A stretch of DNA of 52,069 nt, taken from NCBI GenBank assembly GCA_947629325.1, contig CANRDE010000006.1, positions 1 to 52,069 on the forward strand, read 5' to 3'. This stretch comes from an uncultured Bacilli bacterium (GTDB taxonomy: Bacteria > Bacillota_I > Bacilli_A > RF39 > UBA660). The notes under the pieces were generated by a model, which saw only the letters and a list, made by a program, of their open reading frames with translations, ran no database searches and was not told where the DNA came from. Shown piece after piece: positions 9,716-19,960 of this stretch; within the stretch, counting starts at the first letter, position 1, and each line of letters begins with the position of its first letter. A program made the position numbers and the translations under genes.

Positions 9716-12700
9716 ATGAAAGCAGTGAAAAAAAGATTATTTTTAATATTTATTCCTGTATTGTTAGTAGTAGTAATTTTAGGAGTTGTCTTTTTTGTAA
9801 ACAAATCATATTCCCTTAGCAATTACTATTCTGATTGGAGTAGTATAAGTAGTGTCGAAGATAAGTATTCATATTCGACTATTTTCTTAAGCAATAAAAC
9901 GGAGTTTAAAATAGCTAAAAAATCTAGTAAATTAAAAGTTGATTATAGTACAGGAGCTAATAATAAGAGATTTCCAAGTGTTTCCAATATTGAAGAAGGC
10001 GACGAACTTGAAATTTTAATAACTAATTCTGCGGTTGATCAAGATGGGGATCTGTTAGATGTTTTAGTTAAAATTAATAATGTTAAAAAATTCAAAAATG
10101 CCGATTCCGGTTCAGTTTATTTTAAAATAGCTACTAATTATAATATGGAAAAGAGCCAAACTAATCCTGAAAACGTTTTTAATAATTTTGATGTGCAAGT
10201 TAATACACCTTTAGTGTTTGAATTTGGGTCAACTACAGCGCAAGCTGATTTTACAATGACTTATTATAAAGCCGGAACTTATCGGGTTTCATCCGGAAAT
10301 GATAGTTCTTCAGGTACCGGTAGCGATACTGATATTGAGACTACTGAACCGGAATATGGTAATATTACTGGAATTAATGGTATATATTGGGACATAGATG
10401 TTCCTACTAATTTCCCAGATAAATATGGTAACGAGTTATTTGGAGGGAATGAAGGTTTCATACCTAAAAGCGGAACTTCTGAAATTTATTATAATCAAAA
10501 TTATCAAAGTCATAAAGTAAGTACAAGTAGTACTAAAGATGATAATCATATATTAAAAGAAGAAGATAATGGCATAGCCATTGATAAAAGAGGATATTAT
10601 AAAAATGGTGATTTTTATAATCTAGATGGCATTTTTTATCAAACATCAGCTTTTGTACTAACCGATTTAACCAAAAAGGATTCAGCTACTTATACTTTTA
10701 CTTATAGTGGTGAAGGTTGTGGTATTGCATATATGTTTGCTTCTCCTTATCCTTTTACAATGAATAATCCCGCTAAATCCGCTTATATGGGAAATGGCGA
10801 TGGCGTTTCTGATATAGCAGGAGGGGAATCCTATAATTATGTAATTAGTCAATATGTACCTAATAATTATTATGGAGCTGAATTAAATTTTAACAGTATT
10901 TATCAAAATTTATACGCAGATACTAAGTTGACTAAATTAGTAATAACGGATGAAATAGATACGGATCATCTAACCTTTTCTAAAGATCAAATAAGAATTC
11001 GTAATGAGAGTGATGAAGATGTTTCTGCGTATTTTAATATTTCAGTTAGTGGTCGAGTTATTAATGTGACTGCTAAAGCCAATACTTTAACTAATCGAGA
11101 GTTTTATGCACATACATATAATATTATCGTACCAGTAACAGTTAAAGAAGGAATTACTAATGTTAATGTTATTAGTAATCAAGCAAAGACCACTTCTAAG
11201 ATTGGTGGCGGATCAGAAGAGGAAAAAACAACGGATAGATTAGATATTTATGTAAGATATAAATTAGAAGTTAATTATTATAAAGATTTACAACCACGTC
11301 AAAAATTATGGGATTCTATTACTGAATATCATCATTGTAATGATCATTATTCGACCACTTATAGTTTTATTGATTCACGTATTTGGAAGAAGACTAGGGT
11401 TGAAGGTGGAGACGAATATGGTGAAATGTGCAGCGATTTAACCATAGATTTCTATTTCAAAATTATGCAATATAAATTAACAGTTAAATATTACGATGAT
11501 GATGAAAAGAAATTCTTTGGCGATACTAAAGAAAGTTATTTAGATTATGATACACCTTATGATGAAAAATGTAATATTGCTGATGCCAAATATAAATATG
11601 TGTCGGGAGCGGCCAGTGGTAATATTTTTGAAGATACAGAGATTATATGTCATTATACAAAAAATAAATATACTCTAACAGTAAGGTATTTTGATAAAGA
11701 TACCGGTAAAGAAATACCAGATTATCCGGCAGATATCACTACGCATGAATATGGAGATAATTATCAAACTAATTATAATAAAGTGGATTTAAAGGTTTGG
11801 AAATTTAATTCTGTTCAGGGACAAGAAAGTGGTGAAATCACAGGTGATACGGAAGTCAAATATTATTTTACTAAGAATAAATATAAATTAACGGTTAAAT
11901 ATTTTGATGATGAAGAACAACAATTTTTTGGTGAACCTAAAGAAGATTATTTAGATTATAATACGCCTTATGATGAAAATTGTGATATTGCCGATGCTTT
12001 GTATCAATATGTTGGCGGAGCTTCCAATGGTAATATTACTGAGGATACAGAGATTATATGTCATTACACTAAAAATAAACATACTTTAACGGTAAGATAT
12101 TATGATAAAGATACTGGAGAAGAAATTGCTGATTATCCAGCGGATATTACTACTCACAATCATGGCTATAATTATCAAACTAATTATGACAAAGTGAATT
12201 TAAAAATATGGGAATATGACTCTGATTCTAAAAATACAAAAGGTAGTTTAACGGATGATGTAGAAGTTAAATATTATTTTACTAAAAGGAAATACACTTT
12301 AACAGTTAATTACTATAAAAAGGGTACAACTGATGCCATTATAAAGGCCGAAAAAGAGGTAAAATATTATAATGATAGTTATGAAACTAATTATGACCAT
12401 ATAGATTTAACCAAATGGAAATATGATTCTGATTCTGGTAATACAAAAGGTATTATTACAGAAAATACTGTAGTAAATTATTATTTTACGACACAACAAT
12501 ATACTTTAACTATCAATTATTATGAAGAGGGAACAAATACAAAAATTACCGATTCCAATATTAGTGCTCATGATTATGGTTGGGCATATGTTACAGATTA
12601 TAATGATATTGATGCGAAACAATGGGAATATGTCCGTGATAGTGGTAATACGACGGGAACTATTACTAATGATGTAGAAGTAAATTATTATTTTAAAAGA

Positions 12701-13444
12701 AAAAAATATAAATTAATCGTTAATTATTACGATGAAAATAGTGGAGAGAAAATTAATGATTCAGATGAATCCTATTTTGAATATAATAGTTTATATGAAA
12801 CTAATTATGATAAAGTAGATAAAAATCATTGGCAATATGTTCGTGATAGTGGCAACACAACCGGAACTGTTACTGGTGATGTGGAAGTAAATTATTACTT
12901 TACTTGTACTAATTATAGTTTAATTGTTAATTATTATGAAGAAGGAACCGAAAATAAAATTGCCGATTCTAAAATTGAGGCTTATAATTATGAAGATAAT
13001 TATACTACAACATATGAACATATCGATAGTCAAGAATGGGAATTAGTAGCTTTACCTGCTAATTATCAAGGCCAAATATTAGAAAATACGACAGTTAATT
13101 ATTACTTCCGCAAGAAAGAATATAAAATCATCGTTAATTATTATGAAGAAGGAACTGAAGATAAATTAGCCGAAAGTGATGAATATTTGAAGAAGTTTGG
13201 TGAGGAATATATTACTGATCCTAATAAGGTTGATGATAAATCTTGGAAATTAGTTAGCTATCCAGAAAATTATCAAGGAACTGTTAAAGGCGATATCGTA
13301 ATTAATTATTATTTTAGTCAAGTTAATATTGATAATCCTCAAACAGGAATTGGGGCAGTTCTTAAATTGGTAATTCCAGCTACTTTATTAATAATTTTAG
13401 CAATTGTATTTGTAAAAAGAAGAAATAAAATTTATAAAATATAA
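9716..13444 (+). CDS. Large cell-surface protein with MucBP-like repeats and NPQTG-type sortase signal
   Basis: N-terminal TM/signal; ten repeats of about 66-71 aa (Y.LTV.YYD......VKYYFTK); C-terminal NPQTG, hydrophobic helix, KRRNKIYK tail. Confidence 0.88.
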   Translation: MKAVKKRLFLIFIPVLLVVVILGVVFFVNKSYSLSNYYSDWSSISSVEDKYSYSTIFLSNKTEFKIAKKSSKLKVDYSTGANNKRFPSVSNIEEGDELEILITNSAVDQDGDLLDVLVKINNVKKFKNADSGSVYFKIATNYNMEKSQTNPENVFNNFDVQVNTPLVFEFGSTTAQADFTMTYYKAGTYRVSSGNDSSSGTGSDTDIETTEPEYGNITGINGIYWDIDVPTNFPDKYGNELFGGNEGFIPKSGTSEIYYNQNYQSHKVSTSSTKDDNHILKEEDNGIAIDKRGYYKNGDFYNLDGIFYQTSAFVLTDLTKKDSATYTFTYSGEGCGIAYMFASPYPFTMNNPAKSAYMGNGDGVSDIAGGESYNYVISQYVPNNYYGAELNFNSIYQNLYADTKLTKLVITDEIDTDHLTFSKDQIRIRNESDEDVSAYFNISVSGRVINVTAKANTLTNREFYAHTYNIIVPVTVKEGITNVNVISNQAKTTSKIGGGSEEEKTTDRLDIYVRYKLEVNYYKDLQPRQKLWDSITEYHHCNDHYSTTYSFIDSRIWKKTRVEGGDEYGEMCSDLTIDFYFKIMQYKLTVKYYDDDEKKFFGDTKESYLDYDTPYDEKCNIADAKYKYVSGAASGNIFEDTEIICHYTKNKYTLTVRYFDKDTGKEIPDYPADITTHEYGDNYQTNYNKVDLKVWKFNSVQGQESGEITGDTEVKYYFTKNKYKLTVKYFDDEEQQFFGEPKEDYLDYNTPYDENCDIADALYQYVGGASNGNITEDTEIICHYTKNKHTLTVRYYDKDTGEEIADYPADITTHNHGYNYQTNYDKVNLKIWEYDSDSKNTKGSLTDDVEVKYYFTKRKYTLTVNYYKKGTTDAIIKAEKEVKYYNDSYETNYDHIDLTKWKYDSDSGNTKGIITENTVVNYYFTTQQYTLTINYYEEGTNTKITDSNISAHDYGWAYVTDYNDIDAKQWEYVRDSGNTTGTITNDVEVNYYFKRKKYKLIVNYYDENSGEKINDSDESYFEYNSLYETNYDKVDKNHWQYVRDSGNTTGTVTGDVEVNYYFTCTNYSLIVNYYEEGTENKIADSKIEAYNYEDNYTTTYEHIDSQEWELVALPANYQGQILENTTVNYYFRKKEYKIIVNYYEEGTEDKLAESDEYLKKFGEEYITDPNKVDDKSWKLVSYPENYQGTVKGDIVINYYFSQVNIDNPQTGIGAVLKLVIPATLLIILAIVFVKRRNKIYKI
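11258..13320 (+). repeat. Ten MucBP-like protein repeats, including a tandem 411-bp double-module unit (11471-11881 and 11882-12292)
   Basis: Repeat starts read from the translation: YKLEVNYY, YKLTVKYYD, YTLTVRYFD, YKLTVKYFD, HTLTVRYYD, YTLTVNYYK, YTLTINYYE, YKLIVNYYD, YSLIVNYYE, YKIIVNYYE. Confidence 0.88.
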
Positions 13445-13449
13445 CAAAT

Positions 13450-13472
13450 AAAGAAGAATATTTCTTCTTTTT
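13450..13472 (+). terminator. Intrinsic terminator-like hairpin
   Basis: aaagaagaa-tat-ttcttcttt + T. Confidence 0.55.
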
Positions 13473-13529
13473 AAATGAATTAAAGTAGTGAAAATAGGGG
13501 AAATATGATATTATTAATAAGGTGGTAGT

Positions 13530-14189
13530 ATGATAATTCTATTTATAATTTTAATATTAATTTGTTTCTTTCTCATATTTTTGATTTTTAAAGCATATGG
13601 TAGAAATGAATTTAATATGTTTGGTTATAATTTTGGCAAATATACGCTAGGGTGGCTGTTTAAGTTTTATTATCCTTATAAAGTAATAAAAAAGCCACAA
13701 ATACCTAAAGAAGGTCCAATAATAATATGTGGTAATCATATCCATTTTATGGATCAATTTTTAGTCGTTTTAGAATCGGCGCGGCCCATTCATTTTATGG
13801 CTAAAAAAGAATATTTTGATAAAGCTAGAACTCGTTGGTTTTTTAAGGGAACGGGGTGTATTCCTGTAAATAGACAAATTCATGATGCCAATGCTAAGGA
13901 GCTGGCTATGGAAGTTTTAGAAAAAGATTTAGCTTTAGGAATTTTTCCTGAAGGAACTAGAAATAGAACTAAAGAACTATTGCAACCATTTAAATTTGGG
14001 GCTGTATCTATGGCTAAGAAAAGTAATGCTACGATAATTCCTTTTGCCATTACAGGAAATTATAAATTCAGAACTAAAAATTTAAAAATTTCTTTTGGTG
14101 AAGGATTTAAAGTCGGAGATATGAGTTTAGAAGAAGCCAATGAAAAATTGTATAATATAATTTTAAAGATGATAAAGGAAGATAAATAA
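13530..14189 (+). CDS. plsC: 1-acyl-sn-glycerol-3-phosphate acyltransferase (PlsC family)
   Basis: NHIHFMDQ (HX4D-like) and FPEGTRNR motifs. Confidence 0.88.
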   Translation: MIILFIILILICFFLIFLIFKAYGRNEFNMFGYNFGKYTLGWLFKFYYPYKVIKKPQIPKEGPIIICGNHIHFMDQFLVVLESARPIHFMAKKEYFDKARTRWFFKGTGCIPVNRQIHDANAKELAMEVLEKDLALGIFPEGTRNRTKELLQPFKFGAVSMAKKSNATIIPFAITGNYKFRTKNLKISFGEGFKVGDMSLEEANEKLYNIILKMIKEDK

Positions 14190-14190
14190 T

Positions 14191-15588
14191 ATGCAAAAAA
14201 TATACGTAAAAGATGTAATACTTAAATGTCAAGGAAAATTAATTTTGGGTAATGAAGAAACTGAATTAATTGATTTTTCGAAAGACACTCGTACAATAAA
14301 CAAAGATGATATTTATGTAGGAATAAAAGGGGAACATTTTGATGGTAATAGTTTGTATTTGGAGGCATTAGCAGCGGGGGCTAAAGGATGTATTCTAAAT
14401 GAAAATGTTCATTTAGATGCTGATTTATTAAAAAAATATCCAAATTGCTTTATAATTTTAGTTAAGGATACAATAAAATGTTTACAAGACTTAGCGGCAT
14501 ATAAGAGAAGTTTATATGATATTCCCGTTATTGGGATTACCGGAAGTGTTGGTAAAACTAGTACTAAAGATATAATAGCCAGTATTTTGGGGCAAAAATA
14601 TAATGTTTTAAAAACTGAGGGTAATTATAATAACCATATTGGTTTACCTTTAACTATTTTAAAATTACGTGATCATAATGCCTTAGTTGTAGAAATGGGA
14701 ATGAATAATTTAGGGGAAATAAGTGTTTTATCTAAAATTGCTCGGCCAACTATTTCTGTTATTACGAATGTGGGAACAGCTCATATTGGACTATTAAAAA
14801 CTAGAGAAAATATTTTGAAAGCCAAATTAGAAATATTAGATGGAATGAATCAAAATGGGGCTTTGTTCATTAATAATGATAATGATTTACTTCATGAGTG
14901 GTATTTAAAAAATAAAAATAAATATAAAATAATTACTTTTGGTATTCAAAATGAAAGCGATTATATGGCTGAATCAATTAATACCATGCCTGAGTATAGT
15001 GAATATATTACTAAAATTAATAAAGAAAAACACAGTATTAAAGTAAATATTCCGGGGCCCCATTTTGTTTTGAATAGTTTATGTGCTTTAAGTTTGGGAT
15101 GCTATTTAAATATTGAGGTTAATCGGATTAAAGAAGGAATAGAAAATTTTCATTTAACCGAAAGACGGATGGCCATCGAAAAGGTTAATGATATCACATT
15201 AATAAATGATTGCTATAATGCTAATCTTGATTCCATGACGATGGCTATCAAATATTTAGGCAGTTTAAAAGGCCATCGTAAAATAGCTGTTTTAGGAGAT
15301 ATGTTAGAATTAGGAGATTTTACTGAAAAATTTCATCGCCTTATTGGGCAAGAGGTAGTAAATAATAAAATAGATATTTTAATTACAGTAGGTTCAAATG
15401 CTGAGTTTATAAAAGATGAATGTTTAAAATTAAATTTTAATAAAAATAACCTCTATGCATATAATTCTAATAAAGATGCCATATTGAAAATAAAAGAAAT
15501 TCTAAGAAAAGAAGATGTTGTTTTAATAAAAGCTTCTTATGGAATGAATTTTATGGAAATTTATAATGGCTTGAAAGAGGGAATTTAA
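14191..15588 (+). CDS. murF: UDP-N-acetylmuramoyl-tripeptide--D-alanyl-D-alanine ligase
   Basis: GITGSVGKTSTKD, VVEMGMNNLGEI, NDCYNANLDSM, AVLGDMLELG. Confidence 0.95.
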   Translation: MQKIYVKDVILKCQGKLILGNEETELIDFSKDTRTINKDDIYVGIKGEHFDGNSLYLEALAAGAKGCILNENVHLDADLLKKYPNCFIILVKDTIKCLQDLAAYKRSLYDIPVIGITGSVGKTSTKDIIASILGQKYNVLKTEGNYNNHIGLPLTILKLRDHNALVVEMGMNNLGEISVLSKIARPTISVITNVGTAHIGLLKTRENILKAKLEILDGMNQNGALFINNDNDLLHEWYLKNKNKYKIITFGIQNESDYMAESINTMPEYSEYITKINKEKHSIKVNIPGPHFVLNSLCALSLGCYLNIEVNRIKEGIENFHLTERRMAIEKVNDITLINDCYNANLDSMTMAIKYLGSLKGHRKIAVLGDMLELGDFTEKFHRLIGQEVVNNKIDILITVGSNAEFIKDECLKLNFNKNNLYAYNSNKDAILKIKEILRKEDVVLIKASYGMNFMEIYNGLKEGI

Positions 15589-15590
15589 TT

Positions 15591-16637
15591 TTGAATATCG
15601 CTGTTATTTTTGGCGGAAAATCAACAGAACACAATATTTCCATCGTATCTGGAACTAGCGTAATAACCAATCTAGATCAAGAGAAATATAATATCTATCC
15701 CATTTATATTGATGTAAATGGGGATTTCTATTTATATAATAAAAATATAAAAAATATTCAAGTTTTAAAACTAGGTGAACCAGTAACGGATTTAATAAAA
15801 ATAGAAAATATTATCGAATATTTAAAAAAGATGGATGTGGTTTTACCAGTTCTACACGGTCGATATGGTGAAGATGGTTCTATCCAGGGATTATTAGAAT
15901 TAATATCTAAAAAATATGTAGGATGCCGGATTTTAGCCTCAGCTCTTTGTATGGATAAAACCATGACCAAAAGAATTTTAAATAGTGTTGGCATTTCACA
16001 AGCAAAGTATTTAGATATAAGAAAAAAAGGCGATAAATATATTTATTATGATCAAACTTTAGAAGAACAGACATTAACGGCAGGGGAGTTAATTACCTTG
16101 ACCAAAAAGAAATTAAATTTTCCAGTTTTTGTTAAACCATCAAATTCGGGATCATCAGTGGGCGTTAATAAAGTGGTAGAAGAAAATGATTTAATTTCTT
16201 ATGTTGAGGAAGCGCTTAATTATGACTCTAAAATTTTAATTGAAGAAGAAATTTTGGGCAGAGAAGTTGAATGCGCTATTGTTGGCAAAGACGATTTAAT
16301 AGTAAGTACCGTTGGTGAAGTTCTAGCCGCCGGTGATTTTTATTCTTTTGACGCAAAATATAAAAATGTGCAGTCAATGACTAAAATTCCGGCTTCATTA
16401 AATGAAGATATTATAGAAAAAATAAAGAGGATAGCTGCTAAAGCCTATAAAACTTGTGATTGTAGTGGTCTTGCCCGCATAGATTTTTTTATTAAAGAAC
16501 AGAACCAAGAAGTTATTTTAAATGAAATTAATACAATGCCAGGCTTTACAGACATAAGTATGTTTCCCAAATTAATGGCTGATTTAGGATTAGATTTTAA
16601 AAGTCTGTTAGATTATTTGATTATGCATTCAGAATAA
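15591..16637 (+). CDS. ddl: D-alanine--D-alanine ligase
   Basis: TTG start; IFGGKSTEHNISIVSG, VLPVLHGRYGEDGSIQGLLE, NEINTMPGFT. Confidence 0.95.
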   Translation: MNIAVIFGGKSTEHNISIVSGTSVITNLDQEKYNIYPIYIDVNGDFYLYNKNIKNIQVLKLGEPVTDLIKIENIIEYLKKMDVVLPVLHGRYGEDGSIQGLLELISKKYVGCRILASALCMDKTMTKRILNSVGISQAKYLDIRKKGDKYIYYDQTLEEQTLTAGELITLTKKKLNFPVFVKPSNSGSSVGVNKVVEENDLISYVEEALNYDSKILIEEEILGREVECAIVGKDDLIVSTVGEVLAAGDFYSFDAKYKNVQSMTKIPASLNEDIIEKIKRIAAKAYKTCDCSGLARIDFFIKEQNQEVILNEINTMPGFTDISMFPKLMADLGLDFKSLLDYLIMHSE

Positions 16638-16660
16638 TTTGCTTTAAGCAAATTTTTTTT
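16636..16660 (+). terminator. Intrinsic terminator
   Basis: aatttgct-tta-agcaaatt + T tract. Confidence 0.75.
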
Positions 16661-16737
16661 GAGTGTGCTTAATATTTCTTGAACATTAAATATAAATATG
16701 ATAATATCAATATAGATAAATAATAAGTAGTAGGGAA

Positions 16738-17790
16738 GTGTTCTTAGCAGTGAAAATCTTGAAGATTATAGGTAAATTTTTTAGCTTTATTGGTGTTTTT
16801 TTATTGTTTATAATTATTACCATTTATAGCATTGGTTTATTGTTTTGCTATGGGCCCAGCAAGCACGCTCGTAATTTATTTGTCACTACCATTTTAGAAA
16901 CAGGACAAATGAAATTTGTGGTAGGCTTATTTATGAATGATGTTAAAGTGCAAGCAATTGTGGACGAAAATAGTATGGCTAAATTAGATACGGAAATAGA
17001 TAATAGTTTAATTAATATAGATGCAAATAAAGATTTAAATGGTATTAAAATTGAAGAGATTTCCGGAAGTACTTATTTTGCCAAAATGATTATTGTTAAT
17101 GATCCCTCTCGTATTAAATTAGCGACTATTTTTGATGGAAGTTGGAAAGAGTATGGGGTTACTCTAGATAAATTAGTTAATGATAACGACGCTTTAGCGG
17201 GAGTTAATGGTGGTCTATATTATTCTGAGGGTAATAAAGGCGGCCGGCCCCTAGGATTAGTTGTCAAAGACAAAGTAATTGAATATAACAATCCAGTGGG
17301 AATAAGCGGTATGCATTTAGTGGGATTTGATGAAGATAATTTATTACGGGTAATTGATTTAAGTGGTAAAAATGCCAAAGAAGTAGAAAAAATTATAAAA
17401 GACGAGAAAATAAGAGATGCCGTAGCCTTCCAAGAAGAAGCAAGCGATGCGAATAATCACTTTGTAAAATTAATAATTAATGGTGAAAAAAGAGAAACTA
17501 AAGGTTCAGGGAGTGGAGCCAATCCAAGAACAGCGATTGGCCAAAGAAGTGATGGTACTGTACTTTTATTAGTCACTGATGGCCGTGGAGCTAATGGCCA
17601 TTTAGGAGCTACAGCTGGTGATCTAATTGAAATAATGGGTGAATATGGTGCTATAAATGCTGCTAATATTGATGGAGGTTCCTCTTCTAGTATGTATTAT
17701 GATGGTAAGTATGAAATGTCATCTGTAACATTTTATTATGCCAATTCATCATGGCGCTTACCAACCGGTTTTATTATAGAAAAGAGGTAA
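16738..17790 (+). CDS. Phosphodiester glycosidase (NAGPA-like) family exoprotein
   Basis: AGVNGGLYYSEGNKGGRPLGLVVKD, NPRTAIGQRSDGTVLLLVTDGRG, NIDGGSSSSMYYDGK. Alternative GTG start at 16750. Confidence 0.88.
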   Translation: MFLAVKILKIIGKFFSFIGVFLLFIIITIYSIGLLFCYGPSKHARNLFVTTILETGQMKFVVGLFMNDVKVQAIVDENSMAKLDTEIDNSLINIDANKDLNGIKIEEISGSTYFAKMIIVNDPSRIKLATIFDGSWKEYGVTLDKLVNDNDALAGVNGGLYYSEGNKGGRPLGLVVKDKVIEYNNPVGISGMHLVGFDEDNLLRVIDLSGKNAKEVEKIIKDEKIRDAVAFQEEASDANNHFVKLIINGEKRETKGSGSGANPRTAIGQRSDGTVLLLVTDGRGANGHLGATAGDLIEIMGEYGAINAANIDGGSSSSMYYDGKYEMSSVTFYYANSSWRLPTGFIIEKR

Positions 17791-17793
17791 ATT

Positions 17794-18918
17794 ATGAAAT
17801 TATTTAGAAGATGGCGGCGAAAAAGCCTATATAAAAAATCATTAATAATTTTCTCCCTTGTTTGTATTTTATTATGTGGTACTTTAATTGTTTATGTTTA
17901 TAATAGTCTTGTTTTATACGAAAGAAATTTAGTAGAAAATTATATTATATATTTAGGCTCTAAAGGAGAACTTAATTCGCCAAATGTTGATACCTTATTT
18001 AGTATTAGCCCATTGGAAAAACAAGAAACCAAAATAAGTGATGGTTTAGAAAAAATATATAAAAGTAATGATATTGATATTAAAAAAGATAGTAAATTAA
18101 GTACAGATAGTCTATATGTTTATGATCTTTATAATGGGGATAATTTAATAAATAAGGTTTCTTTAAAGGCTAAAGATTCTTATACTAAAATGGGAATATT
18201 AAAGATTAACGAATGGGAATTAGTTAATGTGGAGAACTATTTTAAGGATGGCCTTTATAAGTATGAAATTACTATTCCTAAAGACTATACCATAACTATT
18301 AATGGAAAAAATGTAGCGGATGATTTAATTACTAGTGAAGGGGATGTCACGGGCTTAGAACGATTAACGCAATTTGTAGAAATTGCAAAGACTAAAACCT
18401 ATAATATTAATAATTTGGTTTATAAACCCGAGATAAAGATTTATGATGAAAATAATAAAGAAGTAAAATATGAGATAGACAATAATAAAATAATAATTAG
18501 TAAACAATTTAAAGAAGGTCAAACCTTAGAAGAAGTAAAGGAATATATAAAAGATGATTTTGATATTCTTAAAGTAGCTCAAAATTGGAGTTTATTTATG
18601 TCAAATGATACTGGTTTAAATAGTGTTACTCCTTATTTAATAGCAAATACATATATGTATGAAAGAGCTTATAGTTGGAGTCATAGTATTGACAGAACTT
18701 TTGTTAGTTCGCATCGTCTTCAAAATCCGGCCTTTACTAATACAAAATTAAGCAATTTTATAATTTATAATGAAAATGCCTTTAGTTGTGAAGTGTATTT
18801 AGAAAAAAATATGATTGTTAGTGGCAAAAATCAAATAGACAAGATGCATGATCGCTTGTATTTTATCTATTATAATGGGGGATATAAACTAGTGAATATG
18901 GAAGCAGTAACAGAATAG
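17794..18918 (+). CDS. Membrane-anchored extracytoplasmic protein, unknown function
   Basis: Single N-terminal TM after a basic stretch; beta-rich extracellular part. Confidence 0.7.
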   Translation: MKLFRRWRRKSLYKKSLIIFSLVCILLCGTLIVYVYNSLVLYERNLVENYIIYLGSKGELNSPNVDTLFSISPLEKQETKISDGLEKIYKSNDIDIKKDSKLSTDSLYVYDLYNGDNLINKVSLKAKDSYTKMGILKINEWELVNVENYFKDGLYKYEITIPKDYTITINGKNVADDLITSEGDVTGLERLTQFVEIAKTKTYNINNLVYKPEIKIYDENNKEVKYEIDNNKIIISKQFKEGQTLEEVKEYIKDDFDILKVAQNWSLFMSNDTGLNSVTPYLIANTYMYERAYSWSHSIDRTFVSSHRLQNPAFTNTKLSNFIIYNENAFSCEVYLEKNMIVSGKNQIDKMHDRLYFIYYNGGYKLVNMEAVTE

Positions 18919-18925
18919 GAGAATT

Positions 18926-19957
18926 ATGGAAAATATATTTATAGTCATTCCCACACTGGACCCTGATGAAGAGGTCATGCAAAAATTTATTGGGGATTTA
19001 CAAAAACAATTCAAAAATATTATTGTAATAAATGATGGTAGTAAAAAAATACATGATAAATTTTTTCAAGGTTTAGAAAAAAAAGGTATTATTATATTTA
19101 AACATCATATAAATTTAGGTAAGGGAAGAGCATTAAAAAACGCCTTTAATTATCTGCTTAATAATTATCCTGCTTTAGAAGGGGTAGTTACTTGCGATTG
19201 TGATGGCCAACATAGTGTAAAAGATATAAAGAAAGTGGCAAATGCTCTATTAAAAAATAAGGATAATTTAATTATAGGAGTCCGAGATTTTGATAAGAGC
19301 AATGTTCCCCCTAAAAGCCAATATGGAAATAAAATTACTCGGAATATTTTTAAAATATTTATTGGGCTAGAAATTAGTGACACGCAAACGGGATTAAGAG
19401 GATTAAGCACTAAATTAATGAAAAGTTTTATGGATTTATCTGGGGAAAGATACGAATATGAAACAAATATGCTAATTGCCTGCAAAGAAGAAAATATTAA
19501 TATTACAGAAGTGGAGATTGAAACCATTTACTTAAATAGTAATGCTAATAGTCATTTTAATCCTTTAAGAGATTCTATTATGATTTATAAATTATTTTTA
19601 AAATATTTTTTTGCTTCTTTTAGTTCTTTTATCTTAGATATAATATTATTTGGCAGTATTTTAGGAATATTAAAAATAAATTCAAAAATATTAGCAGCAA
19701 CTATCTTAGCCCGTATTATTTCTTCCATTTATAATTACATAATAAATTCTAATTTAGTTTTTAAAAATATGAGTATTACTACTTTAGCTAAATATTATTT
19801 ATTAGTAATAATTCAAATGTTTATTTCGGGTTGTTTTGTTACCTATTTATTTAATTTATTAAATTTACCGGTTATTTTAATTAAAGTGCTAGTAGATTCT
19901 ATATTATGGGTAATAAATTTAGTTGTTCAAAGAGAATTTGTCTTTAAAGGAGAATAA
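18926..19957 (+). CDS. Family 2 glycosyltransferase fused to C-terminal GtrA domain
   Basis: VIPTLDPDEEV, NDGSKK, CDCDGQHS, SDTQTGLRG (GT2 / DPM-like), then four TM GtrA region from about 19587. Confidence 0.88.
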   Translation: MENIFIVIPTLDPDEEVMQKFIGDLQKQFKNIIVINDGSKKIHDKFFQGLEKKGIIIFKHHINLGKGRALKNAFNYLLNNYPALEGVVTCDCDGQHSVKDIKKVANALLKNKDNLIIGVRDFDKSNVPPKSQYGNKITRNIFKIFIGLEISDTQTGLRGLSTKLMKSFMDLSGERYEYETNMLIACKEENINITEVEIETIYLNSNANSHFNPLRDSIMIYKLFLKYFFASFSSFILDIILFGSILGILKINSKILAATILARIISSIYNYIINSNLVFKNMSITTLAKYYLLVIIQMFISGCFVTYLFNLLNLPVILIKVLVDSILWVINLVVQREFVFKGE

Positions 19958-19960
19958 GTA

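Noticed and set aside
19165-19527. Minus-strand ORF, 120 aa
   Set aside because: Entirely antisense to the well supported GT2 domain; no family motif.
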